Shown here: positions 34,401-45,659 of the stretch, one piece after another
How positions within the stretch are numbered: position 1 is the first letter of the stretch
Layout of the letters: each line of letters opens with the position of its first letter
Assembly (NCBI RefSeq): GCF_018294505.1
Contig: NC_057808.1
Location: 229,831,780 to 229,895,779 of the forward strand
Source of the DNA: Triticum aestivum
Lineage: Eukaryota; Streptophyta; Magnoliopsida; Poales; Poaceae
DNA length: 64,000 nucleotides
Direction: 5' to 3'
Program-made: the position numbers and the translations under genes
The notes under the pieces: model-generated
Told to the model about the DNA's origin: nothing
The model's database searches: none
What the model saw: only the letters and a program-made list of their open reading frames with translations

Positions 34401-37303
34401 GCGTTCCGCCCCGAATGCACGCTTCGAAGGTATAACCCCGAGACGGCGCCCGTGAACGAATGTGCATGTGTTGTATGAGATGCCCGCGTTTGCACCATGT
34501 TCGAAATTGTCGCTTGCATATTCCTCCTCGTTGCCATGCCATCGTCCCATGGGAACCCGGTTGCCGGGATCACCCCGCCATCCTTGCATGACACGCTCAC
34601 GCCCACTTCTTTGGCACCGGTACCTCCGTGAGCTACCGGAACCGATATGTTGCCGTGGCATCATTTTCGGATTCGTTGCCGTGGCACCCATTTCTTCCAC
34701 CATGGTGACAAATGCTTCTTAACATGCTCATGTCAACATTTTCATAAAAATTGCTTAAAACTTGCATATGTCATTCGCATCATGATAACAACATTTAAAT
34801 GCCTACAATTGATGTTTGCATTAAAATTGCTAAATGGCATGGGGATTTTTCCGGAATTGTTGTTCGTTGTTCCAGCCTCATTTAAACTTGGCTAAATAGT
34901 TAGTTTACTCATGCTTCACCTCTTGCCATGTTAATCAACATGTAATATTGTTGGGTACATAACCGGGAGAACTAAACAATTGATGTGGTGTTTCGTCAAT
35001 ATGCAACTCGTTGCATATTGAGCTCCACTTAATTTGTAGTATTGTTTGTTGCATTTTCCCATGCCATGCCTCTTTAAGCCGGACATGCATCATACTTGTT
35101 TGTGCATCATGCCATGTGTATGTGGTGGTTGTTTACTATGTTGTTTGTTTCTTTCCGGGTTGCTTCTCTCGTTAGCTTCGGTTTCGTTCCGGAGTTGTGA
35201 GGATTCGTTCGACTACGTCCGGTTGTCTACTTCGTGGACTCGTTCTTCTTCCTTGCGGGATCTCAGGCAAGATGACCATACCCTCGAAATCACTTCTATC
35301 TTTGCTTGCTAGTTGTTCGCTCTATTGCTATGCCGCGTTACCTATTCACTTGCTCTTCAAGCCTCCCAAATTGCCATGAACCTCTAACCTTTGTCACCTT
35401 CCTAGCAAACCGTTGTTTGGCTATGTTACCGCTTTTGCTCAGCCCCTCTTATAGCGTTGCTAGTTGCAGGTGAAGATGAAGATTGCTCCATGTTGGATTA
35501 TGTTTATGTTGGGATATCACAATATCTCTTATATTATTAATGAGGGTGGAAGGCTCGGCCTTATGCCTGGTGTTTTGTTCCACTCTTGCCGCCCTAGTTC
35601 CGTCATACCGGTGTTATGTTCCTTGATTTTGCGTTCCTAACGCGGTTGGGTGATTTATGGGACCCCCTTGACAGTTCGCTTTGAATAAAACTCTTCCAGC
35701 AAGGCCCAACCTTGGTTTTACATTTGCCTTACCTAGCCGTTTTCCCTTGGGAGTCGCGCATCCCGAGGGTCATCTTATTTTACCCCCCGGGCCAGTGCTC
35801 CTCGGAGTGTTGGTCCAAACTAGAGCCCTTTGCAGCGCCACCTCGGGGAAACTTGAGGTCTGGTTTTAGTTGTACGGACTGCTCATCCGGTGTGCCCTGA
35901 GAACGAGATATGTGCAGCTCCTATCGGGATTTGTCAGCACATTCGGGCGGCTTTGCTGGACTTGTTTTACCATTGTCGAAATGTCTTGTAACCGGGATTC
36001 CGAGACTGATCGGGTCTTCTCGGGAGAAGGAATATCCTTCGTTAACCGTGAGAGCTTATAATGGGCTAAGTTGGGACACCCCTGCAGGGTATTATCTTTC
36101 GAAAGCCATGCCCGCTGTTATGTGGCAGATGGGAATTTGTTAATATCCGGTTGTAGAGAACTTGACACTCAACTTAATTAAAACGCATCAACCACGTGTG
36201 TAGCCGTGATGGTCTCTTCTCGGCGGAGTCCGGGAAGTGAACACGGTTCCTGGGTTATGTTTGACGTAAGTAGGAGTTCAGGATCATTTCTTGATCATTG
36301 CTAGCTTCACGACCGTTCCGTTGCTTCTCTCCTCGCTCTTATTTGCGTATGTTAGCCACCATATATGCTTAGTGCTTGCTGCAGCTCCACCTCATTACCT
36401 CATCTTTCCTATAAGCTTAAATAGTCTTGATCTCGCGGGTGTGAGATTGCTGAGTCCTCGTGACTCACAGATACTTCCAAAACAGTTGCAGGTACCGATG
36501 ATACCAGTGCAGGTGACACAACTGAGCTTAAGTGGGAGCTCGATGAAGCTCTTGTTCGTTGTGTTGTTTTCGTTTCCTGTTGATCAGTAGTTGTGCCCAG
36601 TTGGGACGATCAGGGATCTAGCAGTTGGGTTGTCTTCTTTTATTTTGGTTTCGTAGTCGGACCTATGTGTGTACTCTGATTGATGTATGATTTATTTATG
36701 TATTGTGTGAAGTGGCGATTGTAAGCCAACTCTTTATCCCATTCTTGTTCATTACATGGGATTGTATGAAGATGACCCTTCTTGCGACAAAACCACAATG
36801 CGGTTATGCCTCTAAGTCGTGCCTCGACACATGGGAGATATAGCCGCATCGTGGGCGTTACAAAAGATGACTTGATACTTAATGCTATGGTTGGGTTTTA
36901 CCTTAATGATCTTTGGTAGTTGCGGATGCTTGCTTGAGTTCCAATCATAAGTGCATATGATCCAAGTAGAGAAAGTATGCTAGCTCATGCCTCTCCCTCA
37001 TATAAAATTGCAACAATGATTACCGGTTTAGTTATCGATCACCTAGGGACAAATGACTTTCTTGTGTGACAAAAGCTATCTACTTTTATTGTCTTGCAAT
37101 TTTACTCGTAGTTTTATTCTCGCAAAGTACTTCTAGATTTATTATTGTTCTAGGTAAAGCAAACATTAAGTGTGCGTAGAGTTGTATCGGTGGTCGATAG
37201 AACTTGAGGGAATATGTGTTCTACCTTTAGCTCCTTGTTGGGTACGACACTCTTATTAATCGAAAAAAGGCTACAAACGATACCCTATACTTGTGGGTTA
37301 TCA
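31498..37303 (+). repeat. Gypsy 3' LTR, interrupted by a solo LTR
   Basis: Starts TGATACGTCTCCGTCGTATC and ends CCTATACTTGTGGGTTATCA. Removing 32534-36862 and one AAAGA copy leaves about 1,472 bp. The sequence on both sides of the insertion (…GCGTATGGGATAAAGA and TGACTTGATACTTAATGC…) joins smoothly in the way I know from intact LTRs of this group. The segment 31985-32370 recurs at 2894-3278. Confidence 0.82.
32534..36862 (+). mobile_element. Solo LTR of a LARD-type element (Sukkula-like), 4,329 bp, TSD AAAGA
   Basis: Terminal inverted ends TGTAACGCCC and GGGCGTTACA bracket 4.33 kb, and AAAGA occurs immediately outside both ends (32529-32533 and 36863-36867). No internal domain, primer site or coding region is present, so this is a solo LTR left by unequal recombination. 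The length, and the terminal block ATAGCCGCATCGTGGGCG, resemble the Sukkula LARD LTR as I remember it. A GC-rich, proline/arginine-coding-like stretch (33150-34000) is LTR sequence; ORFs there are open on both strands because of composition and are not genes. Confidence 0.82.
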
Positions 37304-40300
37304 AACAGTCAGCCTGAGGATGAACTGGTCTATGATGCAATGACTCTTTTCTCTGATGGAAATCCCAAGAAAGGTGGACGTGGCAAAGAGAAGAACACAA
37401 CTACAGAAATGTCTGATCCTGAAAGCTATAAAACTCCACCTGGAGTTGGAACCACAACTGAGAGAAATAACAGGATGCAAAGGATTTTCCATCACTGGGC
37501 AAAGAAATGGTTCAACTATGAGAATGTTTGAAGGAAATATCAATTTCTATTTGCATTCACTCCACCTTGGAATGATTACATTGCTGAAAACTGCCTCGGT
37601 CCAGATGATGAAAAATTCGGGCCAGCTCCAACTGAAAATGCTCTCCTGACTCCCTAAAGACAATTGCTGATTTTCTCGAAGAGGTGGAAAAGAGAGCAAA
37701 GGCCAAAGCCAGGCGCGAAGCCAAGGCCGCGAAGAGAAATCAAGTTGAACAGAGAAACATTCCGTTGACACAGCAAGACGTACAAAAGAAGAAGGACCGT
37801 ACCTCTACATGAAAGGAAAGTAAGGCAGGGAAATTAGTTTCCCCTCGAGCTCCCCGAAAGAAATCTGTTTCCAGAAAATCCAAGAAAGCAGCTTCTGCCT
37901 CATCTGATGAATCCTCCGATGAAGATGCTCCCGAAGAAATACCCATGTATGACCAACGAGCTCTTCTAAACAAGCCATACCAAACTCCCTCACAAGTGAA
38001 AGCTTCACCCCCACTGAGGTCATCACCTAGACTTGCACCTGCTCCAATCTCTGACAAACCTTCGGGTTCTCCCACCCCGTCTGCAAAGAGAAAGCTGCTA
38101 CCCGAAGAGAAAGCTGATGCTTCTGTCAAGAAAGCCAAGACAAATGTTCCTGCTTCCACATAGCAACAGAAATATGACTTCGATCTCATGATTGATGTTA
38201 TTGAAAGTGTTGCCTACGATGCAAAATCAGTTGATTTGAGCAGCTTGGGTCTTCCTAATGATGTTACCAAGCTGGTACGAAACATTTCGCTGAGCTGGGC
38301 AAGATGACCCAGGAACTGAACCAAGCTATCGAGGACAAAAAAATCCTCGAGAAAATGAGAAAAGATGCTAGTACTGAGTCCGAAAGGAAAGGTCTGAATA
38401 AAGAGATTCTTGATCTCACGAAAGCCCTAAGTATCATGAGAAATGACAGGATTGGATGGCACTCACATCTGAAAATGGAATTTTCTCAGTTGTGTGACCG
38501 AAGGAATGATGAAATTACTTGCCAGGCTGATCTTGCTCGATGCAGAATAAAGGAAGAGAAGCGTCAAAAGGCTGAGGCTAGAGCTAGCAAGCCGAAGGAA
38601 ATCAAAGATCGACGCGTTCAGAGTGTGTCTACTGATGCTCCCATTGAATCAAGTGCTCCTCTGCAACAGATACCACTGTCCCTTCCTCACAAGGATGAAC
38701 TCATGCAGCAAGCTGAGCCTGTAGTGGCTATTATCCCTACCCCAGCTAGTCCAGAAACTGATGTTGTGCATATATTTTTGAACAAATCTGAAGCAGAAAA
38801 TGCTCAGCCTGTCCAGCAAACCACAGATGATAAAACAGATGAAGAGATTGAGGTTGAGAAGGAAGTTTCATCACCTCTGAAGGATATGGAAGTTGAGCCC
38901 TCCAGATCCAACAAGGAGGAGGATGACAAGATTGAGGGGGAGCAAATTGCTTCCCGAGAGATTACCACCCCGGTCACCTCATCTAGTGCCCCTGCCTAGA
39001 TGGAGGTTGATCCTGCTACTGCTTCGCAGTTAGAAGAGGAAGAAAAGAAAGCTGAAGAGCCCATCGCTCACGATGGAGAAGTTGTAGCACCCAGTGTGCC
39101 TCAAGTAACTGAAAAAGAAGTAGTTGTGACCCAAGTGTCTGAGGAAGTTGTTGTGCCTCCCACCGATGAGAATGCACCGAAAGAAAAGGCCCTAGTGCCT
39201 GATAGTTAGAAAACTACTGAAGGAGTTCCAGTGAAAGTAAATGATGGTCAGACTAGTGCCTCAAGGCCGTCTGCACCAGAGAAGTTGAAAAGGCCCCTTG
39301 CTCCACTCAAGCCCATTGATGAACATTTGCCTGCATCTGATGATATTCGTTCCATGGAAATGAGCGATGAAGAAAATATGAAAAATCCCCAGGAAACATT
39401 TCCTTTGCTCCTTGCTTAATATGGCCCAAATGGTCCTGCATTCAATGAGCAGCTTCATATTTTGGATCTAGCATTCATTGGGACAAGCCCTTATGAAGGA
39501 GAAAGGACTTCGTTGTCACCCAGGTTTTGGACTAAAGAACAGGCTGTGTACTATGCCCGGATTTTATTTGGCAAGAATCAGATTTTCAATCACAAGATTT
39601 TGAACTTTGCTGAGCTCAAAGAATGACCCTGCTTCCACGATGTCATCGAGCATTTTGAACATGCATTCCTAAAGGGTTTTCTGCGCTTCAATCATGGATG
39701 GAATCGAGAGGTAATCCATCAGTTCTATGCCACCTTGTACATCTAAGGAGAACTTGGAGATAGTTCAACATGGATCCTCGAATGGATGACGGGAAGGGAA
39801 AAGATCAAATGCTCGGCAGATCAATTTTTAGCCCTACTAAATCTTCCTTGATGTGAGTTTGAAAAAGATCGAGAACACAGGCTGCACTATTGGGATGTCT
39901 ACAAAGCACAACTTCACATGCTAATGGTCCCCAATCTGGTCGGAGATGAATGTGATGATATAGATCCTAAGAAGTTGGCCTATGAGAACAAAGTGATGTT
40001 TCATATCCTCTGCAATTCTCTCACACCAACCAACATACCCAATTCTATCAATGGCATCATGGGAAATATTTTGTTAGCCATCTGTCAAGGAATTTGTTTC
40101 GATATTCTAGATCTATTAATTCGCAACTTGGCTTGTGCTGCTGATAGTCCCGAATCATTGAAGCCTTATGCCCCTTGGATCATGTATGCAATTGAGCAAA
40201 TCATTGATGAAAAAGCCTTATGCCCTCATGTTCCTAAGGTTTTAATGCCACCAATTCGTGACACTCTTCGAATGGTGAAGGATATTGGCAAAAGAAAGGC

Positions 40301-40885
40301 ACATGTTGATGTTGCTGGCACTGCTTCAACATTCGAGACTGCTCCAAAAGTTAAGAAAGCCAAGGTCGAAATCCCTCAAGAATAAAATCCATCTATGTAT
40401 GAGCTTTGCATTCGCACAGAGCAAGCACTGGAAAGACACATCAAGCTCAATCGAAAAGAAAAGCTGGCGTTGATGACTGAGTTGAATTCGCTTCATAATT
40501 ATGCTCGCCAAACCCTTCTGCATGAGAAGGAAGCAAAAAACACTCTTCGACTCTTCTGAGGTAGCATTATTCTCACAAGCAGCTGGCTGCCAAGGGTATC
40601 ATGAAGGAATATGACTACTTGGAACTATTTGCTGTTCCTCGCGTCCGAAGACAAACTCCTGTGCTCCCTCAACGTTCTGCATCAACTGACCCGTTGTTTG
40701 TCGGACCAGATGATGAAATCGAAGATACAGCTGGGAAACTCATCTACAAGCCAGATGTTCATCGCACCATTTCCTCAAGAACCCGTGCTGCTACACCTGC
40801 TTCTGCTTCGACTATCCCTCGCTCTGCGGATTTTGATTCGTCAAGCGGTGCAAATTCTGATTCTGAGGACACTCCGGACGAGTAG
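37304..40885 (+). pseudogene. Extra 3' ORF of the Sirevirus-like element: NLS-rich, coiled coil, then plant-transposon-like domain
   Basis: A long degenerate coding region, mostly one frame (38304-40385) broken by stops at 38997, 39207, 39417 and several before 39918. Order: Pro/Ser-rich basic segment with SPRLAPAP and SAKRKLLPEEKAD (38010-38120), a Glu/Lys coiled coil (38304-38620), an acidic Pro/Val/Glu-rich linker (38620-39420), then a folded-looking domain from about 39420 with AFLKGFLRFNHGWNREVIHQ, FYATLYI and WMTGREKIKCSADQFLALLN, which resembles the putative plant transposon protein domain (PF20167 type) by eye. The last part is 40601-40885 in another frame. Position before the 3' LTR is where Sireviruses carry their env-like ORF, but I see no signal peptide or membrane segment. 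Confidence 0.5.
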
Positions 40886-42050
40886 TGCCTCGTATGTTTT
40901 GTCTTTCCTTTTTGACACTTGTTGACAAAACGGGGGACAAGTACATCAAGTGATAGATGAACGGGGTCTTTGCAGGGTGTTTTTATTCGCCTTTTGCTTT
41001 TCACAGTCGAACTCTTTGGTGTTTCTCGAACAATTTGCTTGTTGAACTTATCGCACAGTCTGTAGGGTTGAAATACTCGATCACCATGTATTGTTAATAA
41101 CCCCCCTCCCCTGTTGAAATACTCGATCGCCATGTAGTGTTAACGACTGGTTATAGTAAGAATAGGCACGTTGAGTATGCCTAAGATATAGAGATGTGAA
41201 ACCTCTATGAATGAAGAACCGGCAAAAACTCCAACATCAAAAACATCTGTTTGTGCAATATCTGCCTTCCTGTGTTTTGGAGATTGTTGACAAAACAGGT
41301 ATGGACTGATTTGTTTGCTAGTGCATACAAAGAGAAATATTCCATACAGAAACCGAAGAGAATGCTATCTCCAGTGCCAAGTTCGAGGAACTTCACCGAA
41401 GTATATCTGCATTGCAGAGAAGAACGAGCTACATCTTTTAAGGATTTGTAGACGAGAAGATTGTTGTGAAGGAATTATCCCCTCGAAATATTTCTACTGA
41501 AGCAAAGCATTTGGTTCGGTGGTATTGTCCGAAGAAATTGACAAAGTGCTTTTCCTCATGAATATTCCTTCGTATCTACTGTGTTGCAGGAAAACTTCGT
41601 CTGAAATTTTACTCCTCCGAGCAATATCTTTTATTCCCTTGCTCTGACAATTCTCGAGTATCTATCTTGCAGGGAACTTACATCTCGTGTGGAATCAAAT
41701 TTTGTTCTAAGAAAACCTTCATGTTATATCTTACGTCACAAATCTTTTCAAAGTATTTACTTTATCTATCTAAATCCTTTCAAAGATGGTGTGACACGAA
41801 CCATCTTGGACAGTGTCGAGTGCATTGAAAGAGACCACGAATGAGATCTTATGTCAATGACACTCATACAAAGTTTCACCTCGCTTCCTTCCGATTTAAC
41901 TACGCACTCAAATGATGCATATCTTTAGGGGGGCATGTATTATCTTCGTAATTATCTCTCGTCATTCATTATGCTTCGCATTACATTCCATTCATTATCT
42001 ACCCTTTGATGTGCTTTGTTTTGTCAACAATCATCCAAAAAGGGGAGATT
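40886..42050 (+). other. 3' untranslated region of the Sirevirus-like element with two polypurine tracts
   Basis: Non-coding. It contains a purine-rich motif AGGGGGGCATG at 41927-41937 and the tract AAAAAGGGGAGAT at 42038-42050 next to the 3' LTR. More than one polypurine tract upstream of the 3' LTR is a described Sirevirus trait. It also holds a displaced LTR-like block (next entry). Confidence 0.55.
41246..41540 (+). repeat. Second copy of the LTR 5' end, upstream of the true 3' LTR
   Basis: TGTGCAATATCTGCCTTCCT to GTCCGAAGAAATTGAC matches 42054-42345 of the 3' LTR with about 93-95% identity by eye, but lacks the first bases of the LTR and breaks off at about 41540. No target duplication or polypurine tract precedes it. 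It is a partial duplication of the LTR start into the element's own 3' region. Confidence 0.78.
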
Positions 42051-43728
42051 GTTGGTGCAATATCTGCCTTTCTATGTTTTGGAGATCGTTAACAGAAACA
42101 GGTATGGACTGATTTGTTTGCTAGTGCATATAGAGAGAAATAGCCAATATAGAAACCGAAGAGAATGCTATCTCCGGTGCCAAGTTCGAGGAACTTCACC
42201 GAAGTATATCTGCATTGCAGAGAAGAACGAGCAACATCTTTTAAGGAATTGTAGACGAGAAGATTGTTGTGAAGGAATTATCCCCTCGAAATATTTCTGC
42301 TGAAGCAAAGCATTTGGTTCGGTGGTATTGTCCGAAGAAATTAACTGCAGCGGACAGAAGTCGGAGACAAATTGAAGACGTAGTATTCTTTTCGTCTTTC
42401 TTCTTTTGTTCAACTGAATCATAGGACCTCCTTACTATTAAGAGGGGTATAGGTTCTCGAATCTTAGATCCGCTGTGATGCTTAGCCCAAAACCTATGAA
42501 AGTTATGAGAGAAATCTCTTTGTGCTCCGAGCAAATACTTGTCAGCAAGACACTGTGATCTTCTTCGCAACGAAATATTTGTCTCAAACCGAGGAGTTAG
42601 CATTACTTGCTCCCCAAGAAATGTTACCGTTGTGCTCAAAATCCGACCATTGGACTCGTGTCGTTTGGCCATTGGCTGCTCTCGATGTCCAATTTGGTCT
42701 TTTCCCATCAGGGAAGGTTGCGGCTATAAATTACCACCCCACACCGGCTTTGTCCAGTGGCTTCTCTGCTTAAGATTTCTGAGAAGATTGATTTGAGCAC
42801 CCCCTCTTTGAGTGATTTTAGTTTAAGATACACCGAGAGAAAAATCAAGAGCCCAAACTTAGACAGTGGTTGTGCATCACAGTAGTTCCGAGTTAGAATT
42901 CTTGTACCTATTACTCTTGAGAGTTGCGCACTCTCTAGACGGATAGGTTTTGGCTCCAGTGTTGAAGAGTTTGTCTTCACCAAGCTAGATCTTCAGTAAC
43001 CAAGAGTGATTGTGGTTCACGAAGGTCAATCGAAGGTTTGGAGATCGTCGACAAGTATCTACCACGAGTGAAATCAACTGAAGTCTGATCAGCTTCGAGT
43101 TGAAGGAGAATAGGGTGAAGAGAGTTTATCTTCTGTGTTAAGTCACGACCCCTCCAACCAGACGTAGCCCTTTTGTAGAAGGGTGAACTGGTCTACCAAA
43201 TCTCTCTGTCGCCGTCGAGCACCACTGGTTCAATTTACTTCACTACATTACTTTCTGCAGTCTTCATGTGTGCTCTATGACGATAGTTATCTGATCAGTT
43301 ATTTTCTGTTGCATATCATTCGACTTCACTCTCGCTGTAATAGTTATCTTTCGTTGCTCACATTGTTGCTCCCTCATCACTCTGTCATGTTACATTAGTT
43401 CTTGGTATCCTATGTGTTGTGAACTTTTACATCAGTGTAGTCTTTCTTCATAGTTATTCATCGCAGTTCAGTTACAACTCTCTGTCATGTTATTATTTCC
43501 GTTGGCATATTGTATTACCATCATGATCATCAAGCCTGTTGTATCCTATGCTCGAACCATCATTGCATCCTACCTTGAAGGTTTTGTTCCTCAATTGCAT
43601 GCTTGATTGAGTTTGTATCTACCGAACCTTATTTTTGTTGTTGTGTTTGGGATCAGTTCAAAACATTTGAAAGAGTTTTCGAATCTCCCATTCACCCCCC
43701 TCTGGTCGATATACTCTCGGTCCTAACA
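42051..43728 (+). repeat. 3' LTR of the Sirevirus-like Copia element (1,678 bp)
   Basis: Starts TGTTGGTGCAATATCTGCC directly after the polypurine tract and ends GGTCCTAACA. TATAAA at 42725-42730 in GGCTATAAATTACC is the LTR promoter candidate. The last 130 bases match the 5' LTR remnant at 7159-7293. ACATC (43729-43733) should be the right target copy; the left copy is lost. Confidence 0.85.
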
Positions 43729-44666
43729 ACATCATAGAAGATGCATATAAGAACTCTGCTTTCAACGAACTCGAGCTTGTCATGAAGATGACCATAAGGT
43801 CTAAAACTCACAAAGAGAAAACCAAACAAGAATCAAGAAAGATGATGCAAGGATGCAATGGTTTGATCTCTCTACGAACGATACGAACAAGCTACTTACT
43901 TGAGAGTCCCCCTTGATAGTACGGCAATCGATCCTATAACCGGTCTCCCAACTACCACCACGAGACTGGTAAAATAGAAAACTATCGAGGGCAAACCTTT
44001 GCCTTGCACATAGTCCACTTGAGCTAGATGATGACGATCCTGACTTCCTCAAGTTGGTCCACCTTTCTTGATTGCGTTGGCTCGATGAAGACTAGATGAT
44101 TGCTCCCCCATACTCCACCATGGGCGAGCCACTCTTCGAGACATCTTTACAAGTCCATTGTCACCACAATGGACGGCAAGCTTCAAGCATGATCTCTACC
44201 TGATGCTCCACTTGAACTTGCACACTGCAATCTTGATGAAGATCACCACTTGATGTCATCCTCCATAGGTTGTATGATATCTTCCTTTTGACGCAAGCCC
44301 ATGGAAACATACCTAACCTCACATAGAACTATCACGTAGACCATGGGTTAGTACACAAAGCATAATGGACAATGCTTATCATTCCATGGGATCACTTGAT
44401 CCCTCTCGGTACATCTTGTACGCTTTGTGTGTTGATCAACTTGATTCACTCTTGACTTAGTCTTGATCAACCATGTTTCATGACCAATCTTTATATAATT
44501 CCTTGAATAACACCTTGGTCAACACATAAACTCCTTGAAACCAACACATGGACTTCAAGAAGTTCCTATGGACAAATCCTTCAAATATAACTCAAGGCAA
44601 CCATTAATCCATAGAGAATGTCATCAATTACCAACACCAAACATGGGGCCACCGCATGTTCTTTCA
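43729..44666 (-). repeat. Fragment of another Copia-type LTR, minus strand
   Basis: On the minus strand it starts TGAAAGAACATGCGGTGG at 44666 and contains GGTAATTGATGACATTCTCT, GTACTAACCCATGGTCTACG, GGTTTGCCCTCGATAG and GCACATAGTCC-type phrases that I know from a frequent Triticeae LTR, probably Sirevirus/Maximus type. It ends inside the LTR at 43729, where the Sirevirus-like element's 3' LTR begins. It is therefore the most likely original insertion site of that element. Confidence 0.62.
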
Positions 44667-44839
44667 ATTTCAATACGAGAATTAGAACCCTAAACCCAGA
44701 AAGTTTTATTCTAATATGTTATAAACTCTTCCATGGCAGAAATTATAAGGTACTACCTTCTGAACACCAACACGCCATTTTTAAAATCATTTTTCTTACC
44801 CGTTGACCATATTTTTGTGACACCAAACATTTTAAGTGA
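44667..44839 (+). other. Short unassigned flank
   Basis: AT-rich sequence between the LTR fragment and the CACTA-like piece. No ORF or repeat boundary is recognisable. Confidence 0.4.
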
Positions 44840-45015
44840 CACTACGAATCGTCCCAGAAAATGGGCGTGCATGGTGACGCCCAAAAAGCGCCGCCGAAAA
44901 TAAGGCTAGAACGTCGCCAAAGTTTGCTACGGTGCTGCCTCGGGAGGGAAACACCTAATGATGGTGGACCGTCACAAAAAATGATTTTAGCCGACATTTC
45001 CTGTTTTGTCGTGAG
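44840..45015. mobile_element. Possible small CACTA-type element with decayed termini
   Basis: The left end reads CACTACGAATCGTCCCAGAA and the right end, reversed, CTCACGACAAAACAGGAAAT; both align with a terminal pattern of the form CACTACGACAAAACAGGAAA. About 176 bp lie between, with no ORF. The expected 3-bp target duplication is not clear (TGA on the left). Assignment is tentative. Confidence 0.35.
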
Positions 45016-45090
45016 GGTTTTTGTCACTGAATAGACAAAAATTTGTAGTTGTATGAACGTGAGCATACAATCTAGACAAGAAAGCGAAAG

Positions 45091-45530
45091 AAGCCCTTGT
45101 GTGCTGTCAAGTTGGATATGACCAAAGCATATGACAGAGTCAACTGGATTTTTCTTGAGCAGATGTTGGCACAATTTGGTGTTGCTCCTGCTTGGATCAT
45201 GATGATTATGAGATGTGTGACTTTAGTTAATTTTGTGGTGAAATTTAATGGAGGACTGTCGAGAGGGTTTGTTCCTTCAAGGGGCCTTTGGTAGGGTGAT
45301 CTGTTGTCTCTATACTTATTTTTGTTCTGTGTGAAGGGTTTCTCGGCATTATTGAAGAAGGCGCAGGAAGATAATAGTATCAAGGGGGTGTTCTTTGTGA
45401 GCACTGGCCCCCCAAGTTACACACTTGTTATTTGCAGATGACAACATCATCTTCTTGCAGGGCTCTCAGGATAATCTCCATGTGCTCAAAAATATCCCGG
45501 TAAGATCTGAGGAGGCCTCTGGACAGTAAG
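45091..45530 (+). pseudogene. LINE reverse-transcriptase fragment
   Basis: KLDMTKAYDRVNWIFLEQML and VKFNGGLSRGFVPSRGLW are the conserved palm segments of non-LTR reverse transcriptases (the first aspartate belongs to the catalytic set). After a stop at 45292 another frame gives the catalytic loop region THLLFADDNIIF-like around 45420-45450. The enzyme would copy element RNA at a nicked target; this copy is broken by stops and frameshifts. Confidence 0.72.
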
Positions 45531-45659
45531 TCAACCTTCAAAAATCTTCTATTTTCTTTGGGAACGGTTGTCTACAGGAGCAAAAGGAAGTCTTGAAGCA
45601 AGTCATTGGAATTGATTCAGAAGCTCTTAGTAAGAGATACTTGGGGCTCCCAACGCTGG

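Larger units (their letters stand above)
28753..37303 (+). mobile_element. 3' half of a Gypsy element (TGATACGTCTCC...GGGTTATCA LTR family)
   Basis: A degenerate internal region (28753-31497) is followed by the polypurine tract AAGCTTGGGGATGC and a 3' LTR that begins at 31498 and, after a solo-LTR insertion, ends at 37303. There is no 5' LTR, primer site, reverse transcriptase or integrase. The join with the promoter-like block on the left is abrupt, so the 5' half was probably lost by deletion. AACAG (37304-37308) would be the right-hand target copy; its partner was not found. Confidence 0.72.
7159..43728 (+). mobile_element. Sirevirus-like Copia retrotransposon, split by nested insertions and lacking pol
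   Basis: The left end keeps the last 135 bp of a 5' LTR that matches 43594-43728 of the 3' LTR. A tRNA-Met-type primer-binding site and a gag remnant follow to about 9870. After the nested Gypsy elements the same element resumes at 37304 with a long 3' ORF, polypurine tracts and a complete 3' LTR (42051-43728). The gag has a UBN2-like core, one zinc knuckle and a long acidic coiled-coil tail, and there are several polypurine tracts before the 3' LTR; these are Sirevirus hallmarks. No Copia integrase or reverse transcriptase was seen, so it is a non-autonomous or deleted copy. It appears to be the oldest element of the nest. Confidence 0.7.

Noticed and set aside
33150..34455. Long proline/arginine-rich ORFs on both strands, up to 301 codons
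   Set aside because: They lie within the solo LTR, are open in many frames at once because of GC-rich composition, and show no domain.
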